Assembly: GCF_009828065.1 (NCBI RefSeq) | Contig: NZ_WTYK01000002.1 | Location: forward strand, 496,001-560,000 | From: Croceibacterium soli | GTDB taxonomy: Bacteria; Pseudomonadota; Alphaproteobacteria; Sphingomonadales; Sphingomonadaceae | DNA: 64,000 nucleotides | Direction of reading: 5' to 3' | Part shown: positions 41,547 to 49,761 of the stretch, one piece after another | How the letters are laid out: each line of letters starts with the position of its first letter | Position numbering within the stretch: the stretch's first letter is position 1 | Translations under genes and position numbers: made by a program | Notes under the pieces: generated by a model | What the model was told of the DNA's origin: nothing | The model's database searches: none | The model's input: the letters and a program-made list of their open reading frames with translations, nothing else

Positions 41547-43190
41547 CTATATCCCCGTGCCCGTGGCTGATAATTTCGACTTACACATCTGGTCGATGCG
41601 AGATTTGCCTAAGAGCCTGATAACGGATGATTTCACCTCATCCCAAAGCAACTCGCCCACGAAATGCCCAGAGGCGTCAATAAGGAACAGCCGGGGATTA
41701 TCGGTCACTAGGAATTGCTCTGCGATAGGGATATTTCCTGTACCGTCGTAACTAATGGGCCACGGAATTTTCTCTCTTGCAACGAAATCCTTTATGCCCT
41801 TCAGGTCTATAGTCTGCATCCGAGAAACGCTATCAGACGAGGATGATTGATCCATGGACACACCAAGCACCTCGAACCCGGAGCACTTGAGATCATCGTA
41901 CTCTGGTCGGATGTGACGTATAGCAGCGCGTGACGCTGGTCCCGTGGCAGTGAAAAAGAAAATTAATAGGGGACGCCCTCGAAAGTTAGAGGATTCGATT
42001 CGCTGGCCGGCTAGTCCACGAAGTCCGAAGTTTAACGGCCTTGAGAGGGCGGATCTTTGCGAAGATGCTAACTGTTTGGCGCGCCTGACCAGTTCCCTGT
42101 TCAGTTCAGCTGAGCGCCACAGGGGAGTGGATTGGCTATCCAGAGCTTCCGAAAGAGCAAGTTTTGCGCGTGACGCCTCCGAGTCTACCGCGAAGGCATA
42201 CAGATCTAAGATGTCCTCCGGCATCGGACCGGTAGGAGTATCTTTGTCGATTAAGCGCGTAAGCGCCGCGCTGAACGCTTCCAGGTTGATCGGAAATTCA
42301 AGCACGTCGTGCTCTCGGAACATCGCTGCGCGCTTCAAAAGGAGTCGCATTCGCGCCATCTCGCTGAAACCTTCCAGCGAGGACGCCGCCCTCAAAGCGG
42401 CCGGAAACTCGGAGGCATCAGGCGTCAGGCTCTTGGTCGTGCGTAGATGTGCCAGCGCTTCAGATGGGCGGCCAGCAAGTAGCATGGCCTCGGCGTACGC
42501 CCACTGTGCCTTGGCACGTTTTCTGTGGCGAGTGGCGTTCAGCTTCGCCAGTTCAGTAGCCGCGGCCGTTTCACCCAAGCGATACATAAGGATATCGGCG
42601 GCATACTTCAAACCCTCGTAGCCAAGGTAAACGTCTGTCCCTCGGCCGTTCATCATGGTGCGGACAGCGGCTCTAACCCCTTCTAAGCCGCGCAGCCGAA
42701 TAGCCCGCTTAAGTTCATCGGAAGGTCTAGACTTGTGGGAAGAGACTGTTTCGAATTGATAGAAAACGATGGAACCGCCTTTTACTCCGAAAGAGGGGAC
42801 ATCCTCACTCCCGAACGCCATTTCCGGCGAGAGCTTGACGGTTGCTCGCGTCCCGACGGGTACCGCTTCCATCGCCAAATGGAGCCCCTTCACCAGGACG
42901 TGGGGGCCTCCGACTTCCACCGTCGGCGGGTCGACCCACCAGGAATTATCATCGATCACAGTTCCATCGGGCAACTTGCCGAGGATCCGAAAAGCTAAGT
43001 GTTCGCCCTTTCGTGGCAAGTGGCCATTACCAAGTTTGGTAATAGTTAGTTCAATGCCAGCGGGCAGGGACGCCACCGGATGAAACGCCCTGCCGTGAAA
43101 ATGCGCTTGCTGGTGAGCAACATTCTCGGCCTGAGCCGGAGAGGACATCGCCAATGTACCGAATATGACTGCTGTTGCTATATATCTCAT
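41547..43190 (-). CDS. FKBP-helical-thioredoxin-fold protein lacking the redox cysteines
   Basis: A 547-residue exported protein (signal peptide MRYIATAVIFGTLAMSSPAQA). Residues about 45-150 are an FKBP-type peptidyl-prolyl isomerase domain (LTITKLGNGHLPRKGEHLAFRILGKLPDGTVID, VPVGTRATVKLSPEMAFGS). Residues 165-370 are helical and repeat-like (TPR-style: KAQWAYAEAMLLAGRPSEALAHL). Residues 385-540 have a TlpA/AhpC-like thioredoxin fold (LRGLAGQRIESSNFRGRPLLIFFFTATGPASRAAIRHIRPEYDDLKCSGFEVLGVSMDQ). The usual W-C-x-x-C-R is T-G-P-A-S-R, so both redox cysteines are missing. Inference: a periplasmic handling or folding factor for the imported peptide. It lies 107 bp upstream of the S9 gene and 114 bp after the receptor gene. 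Confidence 0.8.
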   Translation of the reverse strand: MRYIATAVIFGTLAMSSPAQAENVAHQQAHFHGRAFHPVASLPAGIELTITKLGNGHLPRKGEHLAFRILGKLPDGTVIDDNSWWVDPPTVEVGGPHVLVKGLHLAMEAVPVGTRATVKLSPEMAFGSEDVPSFGVKGGSIVFYQFETVSSHKSRPSDELKRAIRLRGLEGVRAAVRTMMNGRGTDVYLGYEGLKYAADILMYRLGETAAATELAKLNATRHRKRAKAQWAYAEAMLLAGRPSEALAHLRTTKSLTPDASEFPAALRAASSLEGFSEMARMRLLLKRAAMFREHDVLEFPINLEAFSAALTRLIDKDTPTGPMPEDILDLYAFAVDSEASRAKLALSEALDSQSTPLWRSAELNRELVRRAKQLASSQRSALSRPLNFGLRGLAGQRIESSNFRGRPLLIFFFTATGPASRAAIRHIRPEYDDLKCSGFEVLGVSMDQSSSSDSVSRMQTIDLKGIKDFVAREKIPWPISYDGTGNIPIAEQFLVTDNPRLFLIDASGHFVGELLWDEVKSSVIRLLGKSRIDQMCKSKLSATGTGI

Positions 43191-43304
43191 TGTCTATGTC
43201 CAGTTATATAGGCGCTACACGCTAACAAGCAGGTTTTGCCCGTGGCCTTGTTTCAGGTCGGTCTGGCTTAGATTTAGATTATCGCTATTCAGCGCGCACC
43301 CTAT

Positions 43305-46300
43305 TCAGCGCACATCAAAGCGCTTTCTCAGCCCGATCTCAAAGCGGCGCAGCCGCAGATCTCCGTACGTACTGTAGCCGAAACCTGTACTCGCGATTGC
43401 CGGCGGCCTAGCATTAGGGATGTTCTGAACACCTAAGGCAATCTCAAGGCCGGCGCCCACTCCGTTCAAAGCCTTGTCAGGAAAGGCGTAAGATAGGAAT
43501 ACATCGTGGTACGTTTGGCTTGGCACCGATGAGCGCCCATTGTTCAACGTGGTAAGATCGCAGCTTGTTTTGGAAGCGCTGGCTCCACAAAGGCTATAGC
43601 TGTCGTAGAACTGTGCGTTCCAACCCGCGGACCACCCGTCGCGGCGCCAATTGAGTCCTATATTTGCGCGCCATTCAAGTGGGCCGTCGGTAAACCCTAC
43701 GGTGTCTAATACACGGCTGGCGAGCGTAAGCTGGGAGCGACGATCCCACTGATGCGTGGCAATGGCGTAGAGATGAAAAGTCCCCAAGCGCCTCACGGCA
43801 CGTCTATAATCGAGTTGAAAGTCAATGGTTCGTACCGTCGACGACTGCAGGTTTATAAGTGAAGTATCGATTTTGGTCACCCTCCCCGCGGTGTAGCCCA
43901 AAGCGGCGTCCGCTGATGTCAACGGATCCCGAGTGATGCGTCCGGGGAAGAGGGACTCATTAGGAAACAAGTCCAAAAAGTTGATCACGCCAATCTCGTC
44001 CTTCTTGCGAATTTCCACATAGTCGGCAGATAAGCGAAGTCCGGCGAGAAATGTTGGTGATAATATGAAGCCCGCAGAGAAACTCCGAGATTTCTCGGGC
44101 TTCAATTCGGGGTTTCCCCCGGTTACCCAGTCCACGGGGCCCACTAGCAACGTGTTACCGCGCTGGGGATCGCGTAAGTCGAGCAGAGATATGAAAAAGT
44201 CACTCAGACTGGATTGGAAGCCTGGCAAGATTTGAGAGATCGCTGGCACCAGGTAGCCGGTACTGTAGCTGGCTCTTAAGGCGAGATCTCTCACTGGCTC
44301 ATAGCGGACGCTAAGCGTGTAATCTGTCGAGGCGGGCGAAGATTTCGTAGTCTCAAAGGAAGGGAAAGGCCCTTCGCGCGATGCCAGCGGCAGAGCAAGC
44401 CCCTCTCCAGCTGCGATGTGGTAGTCGTCGCGCCTAACGGCTGCCGTGACGCTCAAACCTCTAACAAGCGCAATCGCGTTCTTCTCGGAGAAAATGGGGA
44501 TTCCGATCTCTGCATATCCCGAAGTGATTCGTTGGGTGACCGGGGGCTTCCAATTGACCGCCAAATCATTGGTGGGTAAAGTTTTCGCATCAGCGAAGAC
44601 ATCGGACACCCGCTGTCTGCGAATTTCCAATAATGAGTTCAATGTTACTGCTCCGCCAGGCAAGGACAGTATAGGGCCTCCTAAACGAGCCGAGAGCTCC
44701 CAGGTCCGGACGCTTGATGTTCGCGCAGTTTCGACGGGTGTGTAGAAGGAGAGCAAGTCGACTGCTGGATATCGGGAAAGATCCCGCAGTGCGATCGAAC
44801 GGAGGTAGTTCACTCCCTCCGGGGAGATAACGAAAGCGTCGAGAGCCGAGTTACGCGAGCGTTGTTCCTGCCAGCCAGCTTCGAGTAGAGCCCGCCACCC
44901 GGAAGGCAGTCGTACCGTTACTCCACCACGCGCCATGCGCGTCCGCTCAGATGAAGTATTGTAGAGTTCTGGTCCTATCAGTGACACTACGATGTTTTGT
45001 TGAAAGGGATTGAATTCCGATGTCGCTGGAATGTTGACGAGAACTGAATTGCGGGTACTTGAATTACTACGCGCCTCTGATGTGTATACATCAGCGAAGA
45101 ATTCGAGGGCGTGAAGGTTGTGCTTGAGACCGAGTCCAACCGAGTTAGTCCGCTCGGCTCGCCCAATTTGGACACGGCCGAAGTCGAGGTTATAGGTGTT
45201 GCTGGCGAGCAATGCATTACCAGCGTCGCCTGCGCCATCGGGGCCTGGATAGGGTCCGCGGTATCCCTCCCGAACGTGCCCCAAAGTCGATCCAACTAAA
45301 GCAGAGTTGTCGAGGACCAGCTCTATCGGCGCGCACGTAGTCGAAAAGGTGGTAGCAGTTGCACAAAAATTCGGCGTGGCGCCAAATGGCAGTGGCGAGG
45401 TGATTGCAGCTGCATTATTACTAAGCAAACGCTCGCGACTTCTCCTGCCAATACTATTTCGGTCGTTGAAATAGAATGGACGTGTCTGCATATAGGATAC
45501 GTTGGCCGTCAAGTGCGTTCGAGGACCTATTCCAAGGCCGCCGTTTGCTGACAATGATGATCCCCCAGCCACAAAATCCTGGGAATTACGATACTTCGTC
45601 TCAATCTCGATTCCGGAGAAATCCTGCTTTGTGATTATGTTGATCACGCCGCCTGTGGCGTTGCCGCCGTAGATGCCGCTCGCGGTTGCCGGCAAAACCT
45701 CTATGCGCTCAATCAGGGACGGGGAAATGCCGGCGATATTTGACTGGAGGAAACTGACCCCGCCTGCGGTGGGATTAGGCGCCCGACGACCATTAATCAA
45801 AATAACTGTCTGGTTCGTGCCAAGTCCTCGTAGATTTATTCCGCCGCCAAGGGGTATTATATTGGCACTCTGATCGGCCCTTATCGATTGAGCGTTCATA
45901 GGGAGACGCGTGGCCAGAAACTCCTCGATATTGTTGACCCCACTCGTCCTAATTTCTTCAGCACCGAACACCACGTATGGCTGCGCATCGTCCTCACTTC
46001 GCCGGATATCGACGTTCTGGGAACGCGAGCCAACGACGAGGATCTCAGAAATCCCCTCGTGCGCCTCAGGAACGGCATCCTCCCCATAGGACGAAGCCAT
46101 CTCACCCCCCTCACCATCGCCGTCGCCGTTTCCCTCCGGCACGCTGACCACGAATGTGCCCTCGTTGGCCATGCTCATCACGAGGCCGGTGCGGCGGAGG
46201 AGGAGGGACAGGGCGCGGCGGGGGTCGTGGGTGCCGGTGACGCGCGCGGAGCGCTTGCCGGCGACCTGGGAGCGGTCGAAGATGATCTCGCGGCCGCTCT

Positions 46301-46463
46301 GCCGGCCGAACGTCTCGAGCGCGGTGGCGAGGTCGGTCGCGGGGATGTCGAACTTGGGCGTCGCGGTCTGCGCGGCGGCGGGCGCCAGCGGCGCGGCCAG
46401 GCCGAGCACGGACGCGCTCGACAGCGCGCAAGTGACGATTCCCCGGATGAACGAACGGTGCAT
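43305..46463 (-). CDS. TonB-dependent transducer with STN domain (FecA-type), mosaic in GC
   Basis: A 1052-residue receptor. Signal peptide ends PLAPAAAQ. Residues 36-88 are an STN (secretin/TonB short N-terminal) signalling domain (FDIPATDLATALETFGRQSGREIIFDRSQVAGKRSARVTGTHDPRRALSLLLRRTGL), which contacts FecR. An acidic Gly-Asp linker (GNGDGDGEGGE) leads to the TonB box and plug (RRSEDDAQPYVVFGAEEIRTSGVNNIEEFLATRLP, NLRGLGTNQTVILINGRRAPNPTAGG, TGGVINIITKQDFSG) and barrel ending RLRRFEIGLRKRFDVR. DNA of the STN part is very GC-rich (48 of 60 at 46201-46260) while the barrel is not (28 of 60 at 44941-45000 and at 45421-45480). The change falls in the linker, at about 46.05-46.14 kb. Confidence 0.92.
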   Translation of the reverse strand: MHRSFIRGIVTCALSSASVLGLAAPLAPAAAQTATPKFDIPATDLATALETFGRQSGREIIFDRSQVAGKRSARVTGTHDPRRALSLLLRRTGLVMSMANEGTFVVSVPEGNGDGDGEGGEMASSYGEDAVPEAHEGISEILVVGSRSQNVDIRRSEDDAQPYVVFGAEEIRTSGVNNIEEFLATRLPMNAQSIRADQSANIIPLGGGINLRGLGTNQTVILINGRRAPNPTAGGVSFLQSNIAGISPSLIERIEVLPATASGIYGGNATGGVINIITKQDFSGIEIETKYRNSQDFVAGGSSLSANGGLGIGPRTHLTANVSYMQTRPFYFNDRNSIGRRSRERLLSNNAAAITSPLPFGATPNFCATATTFSTTCAPIELVLDNSALVGSTLGHVREGYRGPYPGPDGAGDAGNALLASNTYNLDFGRVQIGRAERTNSVGLGLKHNLHALEFFADVYTSEARSNSSTRNSVLVNIPATSEFNPFQQNIVVSLIGPELYNTSSERTRMARGGVTVRLPSGWRALLEAGWQEQRSRNSALDAFVISPEGVNYLRSIALRDLSRYPAVDLLSFYTPVETARTSSVRTWELSARLGGPILSLPGGAVTLNSLLEIRRQRVSDVFADAKTLPTNDLAVNWKPPVTQRITSGYAEIGIPIFSEKNAIALVRGLSVTAAVRRDDYHIAAGEGLALPLASREGPFPSFETTKSSPASTDYTLSVRYEPVRDLALRASYSTGYLVPAISQILPGFQSSLSDFFISLLDLRDPQRGNTLLVGPVDWVTGGNPELKPEKSRSFSAGFILSPTFLAGLRLSADYVEIRKKDEIGVINFLDLFPNESLFPGRITRDPLTSADAALGYTAGRVTKIDTSLINLQSSTVRTIDFQLDYRRAVRRLGTFHLYAIATHQWDRRSQLTLASRVLDTVGFTDGPLEWRANIGLNWRRDGWSAGWNAQFYDSYSLCGASASKTSCDLTTLNNGRSSVPSQTYHDVFLSYAFPDKALNGVGAGLEIALGVQNIPNARPPAIASTGFGYSTYGDLRLRRFEIGLRKRFDVR

Positions 46464-46482
46464 GTCTCCCCTCCCCCTTCTT

Positions 46483-46510
46483 ATCGGGAGGCTTTCCCCC
46501 TCCTCCCGAT
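46483..46510 (-). other. Hairpin just upstream of the STN-receptor ribosome site
   Basis: ATCGGGAGG and CCTCCCGAT form a perfect nine-base-pair stem around a ten-base loop, between the FecR stop (46551) and the receptor ATG (46463), about 20 bases before the start codon. The stem includes a GGAGG that is not the nearest ribosome site. An attenuator or transcript-stabilising role is possible; there is no T-run. Confidence 0.45.
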
Positions 46511-46550
46511 CAGCAAGAGGTGGGATTTGCGCGACCCCGTAAAGAAAACG

Positions 46551-47639
46551 TCACATTCCTTTCTCGGTGCCGGCCTCGCGGTTCCCCCCTCGCCACTTCA
46601 GCGCGATCATCCCGGCGGTCTGCCGCTCGGCCTCGACCGGGTAGAAGGCGGCCAGGGCGGCGAGGAAATTGTCCTGCCGGTCGGTGCGGAACACGCCGCT
46701 GACCCGCAGGTCGCCGATGGCCGGGTCGAGCGCGACGATCTTGGCTTCGGAATAGCGGTTCATCTCGGCGATCGCTTCGGCCAGGGGGTCGTCGCGGAAG
46801 ACGAGCTGGCCCTGCTGCCAGCTGGTGGCCTTCTCGAGATCGGCGGTGACGACGGAGACCTGGCCGGTCTGGCTGGCGACGAGCTGCTCGCCCGGCCGCA
46901 GCGTGTCGGCGGAGAGGGGCGAGAGGAGCCGCTCGATGCCGGACTGGCGGACCGGCTCGACCCGGACGCGGCCCTGCAGGAGGACGACCTTCACTTCCCC
47001 GTCGCTGCCGACGCGCACGTCGAAGCGGGTGCCGACGGCGGTGATCCGGCGGTTGCCGGCGAGGACGACGAACGGGCGCTCGCGGTCGGGCGCAACGTCG
47101 AACCGGGCCTGGCCGCTGAGCAGCCGCACCTCGCGCGCATCGCCGCCGTAGGCGACCTCCATCGTGGATGCGGTGTTGAGCGTGACCACGCTGCCGTCGG
47201 CCAGCGCGACGCCGCGCCGCTCGCCCAGGGCGGAGGCATAGCGCACCGGCTGCACGGCCTGGGGCTCGTCCGTCCGGAAGACTCGCTCGGCAGGGGGAGT
47301 GGCAAGGAGCAGCAGCCCGGCGAGGCCGGCGGCGAGCGCCCCGCCCGCCCACCAGCGGGTGCGGCTACGATCCTCGCCCGCCGTGGAGGCGAACGTAGCC
47401 CCGGTAGAGGCCAGGGCCTTGTCGCGCATCGCCCGGATCTCGGGCAGCGTCGCGATATCGCAAAGCTCGTCCAGGGGGCGGTTGAGCGCCTCCCAGGCTT
47501 CGGCGTTGGCGGGGTTTTCCAGCCAGCGCTGGAACCGGGCCTCCTCGCGCGGCGAGAGCAGGCGCAGCTGCCGCCGGGTGCACCACCACAGGGCGGCTTC
47601 GTGCGCGTCACTGGGGACCTGGAGCAGGGGCAGGATCAT
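46551..47639 (-). CDS. FecR-family anti-sigma/sensor protein
   Basis: A 362-residue inner-membrane regulator. Start ATG at 47639 overlaps the sigma-factor stop by four bases (ATGA); the longer open frame is an antisense artefact. N-terminal DUF4880-type sigma-binding region: EAALWWCTRRQLRLLSPREEARFQRWLENPANAEAWEALNRPLDEL. A membrane helix is at about 98-114 (WWAGGALAAGLAGLLLLA). The FecR domain is at 130-235 (RRGVALADGSVVTLNTASTMEVAYGGDAREVRLLSGQARFDVAPDRERPFVVLAGNRRITAVGTRFDVR), followed by the C-terminal STN-like domain (GQLVFRDDPLAEAIAEMNRYSEAKIVALDPAIGDLRVSGVF). It relays the receptor signal to the sigma factor. Confidence 0.93.
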   Translation of the reverse strand: MILPLLQVPSDAHEAALWWCTRRQLRLLSPREEARFQRWLENPANAEAWEALNRPLDELCDIATLPEIRAMRDKALASTGATFASTAGEDRSRTRWWAGGALAAGLAGLLLLATPPAERVFRTDEPQAVQPVRYASALGERRGVALADGSVVTLNTASTMEVAYGGDAREVRLLSGQARFDVAPDRERPFVVLAGNRRITAVGTRFDVRVGSDGEVKVVLLQGRVRVEPVRQSGIERLLSPLSADTLRPGEQLVASQTGQVSVVTADLEKATSWQQGQLVFRDDPLAEAIAEMNRYSEAKIVALDPAIGDLRVSGVFRTDRQDNFLAALAAFYPVEAERQTAGMIALKWRGGNREAGTEKGM

Positions 47640-48151
47640 GACAGTCGCGCCTTCAGGAACTTGAGACCGTTGTGCATCTCTTTCTCGACCAGGCTGAGTG
47701 AGATGCCAAGCTGCAGGGCGATCTCCCGGCCGCTGAACTCCTCGATCCGGCTCAGGACGATGATCGTGCGTTGCCGCTCGGGCATTTCCTGCAGCGTGTC
47801 GACGAACAGGCGGTAGCGCTCCCGCCCCAGGGCGATGCGTTCGGGCGAAATCTCGTCGACCGCGGCGGGGATCCCGTCGAAAGTCTCGCCCGTCACCAGG
47901 ACCGGGCGGCGGAGCGCGCGGCGCGACCGGTCGACCAGGATGTTGTTGGCGGTGCGGAACAGGTAGCCTTCGATGTTGTCGATCGTGTGGACGTCCGATC
48001 GCCTGACCAGGGCCGCGAAGATCTCCTGCTTCATGTCCTCCACCTCGCACGGATCGGCGCCACGGCGGAGCAGGAACGAGCCGATCGCGCGGCCATAGCG
48101 GTCGACCAGCGCCGAAACGGCGTCATCGGTCGACTGCGGCTCGCCATCCAT
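47636..48151 (-). CDS. ECF sigma factor, FecI type
   Basis: A 171-residue sigma-70-type factor. Region 2: ALVDRYGRAIGSFLLRRGADPCEVEDMKQEIFAALVRRSDVHTIDNIEGYLFRTANNILVDRSRRALRR. Region 4: LFVDTLQEMPERQRTIIVLSRIEEFSGREIALQLGISLSLVEKEMHNGLKFLKARL, the FecI-type ending. The ATG at 48151 is chosen because CGGGAG lies upstream; ATG at 48184 would add eleven residues and has no ribosome site. It heads a fecI-fecR-receptor set in which the first two are translationally coupled. It should drive the receptor and downstream low-GC genes when ligand is bound. Confidence 0.92.
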   Translation of the reverse strand: MDGEPQSTDDAVSALVDRYGRAIGSFLLRRGADPCEVEDMKQEIFAALVRRSDVHTIDNIEGYLFRTANNILVDRSRRALRRPVLVTGETFDGIPAAVDEISPERIALGRERYRLFVDTLQEMPERQRTIIVLSRIEEFSGREIALQLGISLSLVEKEMHNGLKFLKARLS

Positions 48152-48338
48152 CACTCCGGGGCTCCCGTGCAATGTGGTACCCATATACACCAAGACGCCG
48201 GGATTTTCGCGGGCCGTACGAACTGCGCGGGTGACGGCACGCCAGGGCCGATGGGCGGGCCGGGCTGCTAGCTACGCGCCACTGGCCTGGCACAGGCAGG
48301 GAGGCAGTTGGTGACCAGCTAAAACAGGTCGGCTGCGG

Positions 48339-48644
48339 CTATTGGCCCCGCGCGAGCGTAGTGAACTGCCGCAGTTCGTATGCGATCGAGGCTTCCACGA
48401 GCGTTTCGTAAAGGTCGCGCGCAAGATTGGGCGGAACGCCGTTGATGGCGGCACTGGCCACGACGTTGGCGATGACTTCCGCCTTGCGCGCCTCGTCGCG
48501 AACCTGGCCGAGGTCATCCATGATCCGGGCGGCCGCGTCCATGAAGCGCATGCGCCGGCCGAGCAGGGCCAGCAGTTCCCGGTCGAGCGCGTCCACCCCC
48601 GCGCGCACTTCGGCCATCGTGCGGCAATCCTGTGGCTGGATCAC
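48339..48644 (-). CDS. Chorismate mutase (AroQ-type, PchB-like)
   Basis: A 101-residue all-helical chorismate mutase. Key segments are VDALDRELLALLGRRMRFMDAAARI, KAEVIANVVASAAINGVPPNLARDLYETLVEASIAYELRQF. The charged active-site residues of the AroQ fold are present (Arg in LLGRRM, Arg/Lys around DEARKAEV, Glu in LYETL). It converts chorismate to prephenate; some relatives (PchB) act as isochorismate pyruvate lyase for salicylate, and the sequence alone does not decide. Start is GTG at 48644 with GAGGTG eight bases upstream. It stands alone, downstream of MucR and upstream of FecI. Confidence 0.87.
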   Translation of the reverse strand: MIQPQDCRTMAEVRAGVDALDRELLALLGRRMRFMDAAARIMDDLGQVRDEARKAEVIANVVASAAINGVPPNLARDLYETLVEASIAYELRQFTTLARGQ

Positions 48645-48746
48645 GGACGTTCACCTCGCGGGACTGTGATGAGGCCCGCACCACGGGTGCATCGGGCCTT
48701 GCGGAGGCCGAAAGGGACGGCGGGGGACAGCCCCCGCCGCTGCCGA

Positions 48747-49355
48747 TTACTCCTGAGAAGCCTTCGTTCCATTCGCGCCGCCCGAAGTCTTGCGAGTGGA
48801 CTTGCGGGCAGTCTTGCGCGGAGCTTTCGCGGGCGCGGCGCCCTCTGCCTTGGGAGCGGCGGGCTGGCTCTTCGAACTGGCCGGTGAACTTTTCGCCTGG
48901 GTCTTCGCGGCGGGTTGCCGTCCGCGCTTCTGGCCCGGCTTGCGCCCGAGGCCGATCTTCTTGGCCAGATCGCGGCGCGTCTCGGCGTAATCGGGTGCAA
49001 CCATCGGGTAGTCCGAAGGAAGGTTCCACCGGGCGCGGTATTCGGCGGGCGACATGCCGTGATCGGTCATCAGATGGCGCTTGAGCATCTTCATCTTCTT
49101 GCCGTCTTCAAGACAAACGATGTGGTCTTTCTTGACGGACGAGCGGACCGAGACTGCCGGCTCCGGCCGAGCTTCTACTTCCGGCGACTTCCCAAGGCCT
49201 GCCAGGGCCTGGTGCACACTGGCGATAAGCTCCGGGATTTGTTCGGGCGCGATGCTGTTGTTGCTGGCGTGGGCAGCGACGATGTCCGCCGTGAGGGTGA
49301 TGAGGTTCCCGGCGTCGGCGATATCGTCGATCGTGGATGAAGTTTCATTGGCCAT
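48747..49355 (-). CDS. MucR/Ros-family zinc-finger-like regulator with Lys/Ala-rich tail
   Basis: A 202-residue protein. The ATG at 49355 fits the usual MucR start MANETSSTIDDIADAGNLITLTADIVAAHASNNSI; ATG at 49376 is an alternative. The DNA-binding domain reads HIVCLEDGKKMKMLKRHLMTDHGMSPAEYRARWNLPSDYPMVAPDYAETRRDLAKKIGLGRK. The second metal ligand position is Asp in place of Cys (C-x2-D), as in several MucR proteins. The last 65 residues are Lys/Ala/Pro/Ser-rich and histone-H1-like, longer than the typical MucR tail, and may bind DNA nonspecifically. MucR proteins silence or control many surface and horizontally acquired genes. Confidence 0.9.
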   Translation of the reverse strand: MANETSSTIDDIADAGNLITLTADIVAAHASNNSIAPEQIPELIASVHQALAGLGKSPEVEARPEPAVSVRSSVKKDHIVCLEDGKKMKMLKRHLMTDHGMSPAEYRARWNLPSDYPMVAPDYAETRRDLAKKIGLGRKPGQKRGRQPAAKTQAKSSPASSKSQPAAPKAEGAAPAKAPRKTARKSTRKTSGGANGTKASQE

Positions 49356-49761
49356 TTGGGGATCGTCTCTCTTCATAGCGTCAGGGCTTTGGCGAACAGC
49401 GTACAAGCTCTATTCTCTTTATACCATCTATGCAACAGTTGGCGATAACGGAAGCGTTACTGACCAGGCTGTTGTAATCACAGTCCTCCGACTTGCGACT
49501 GGAGACAGCTGCCACGGCCGCACCGCGCGTTTTTTGCGGAGCCCTACTCTCATCGAAAAGAGTTAAGGAAAAGAAACCGTTGTTGCATGGCCGGCTTCGT
49601 CGTTCGCTCCCGAAATGTCGACGAGCCGACTGAAAATACTGGCCTGGGCTCGTTACGGCGCGTTTTGCATCGCAGCGGAAAGCCAGGGCTCTTGGCAACC
49701 GGCGAAGTAGGGCCTTAGGATGCGAGCGATCGCCATCCGGCGACACGGGGAGGACTACACA
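49356..49761. promoter_or_regulatory. Divergent spacer between mucR and amidase
   Basis: A 406-base spacer with AT-rich stretches that MucR-type proteins favour. The minus strand holds TATAAA at 49420-49415, about 60 bases before the mucR start, as a possible -10. CTCT-CATCGA-AAGAG at 49551-49564 is a small hairpin. Nothing else coding is seen; auto-control by MucR would be expected from the family. Confidence 0.4.

Noticed and set aside
42000-42621. Plus-strand frame 41944-42621 as a low-GC gene
   Set aside because: It lies wholly inside the FKBP/thioredoxin-fold gene on the other strand and has no domain or ribosome site.
45888-47816. 642-codon plus-strand reading frame opposite the STN receptor start and FecR
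   Set aside because: It spans two well-supported minus-strand genes and their spacer and has no family features.
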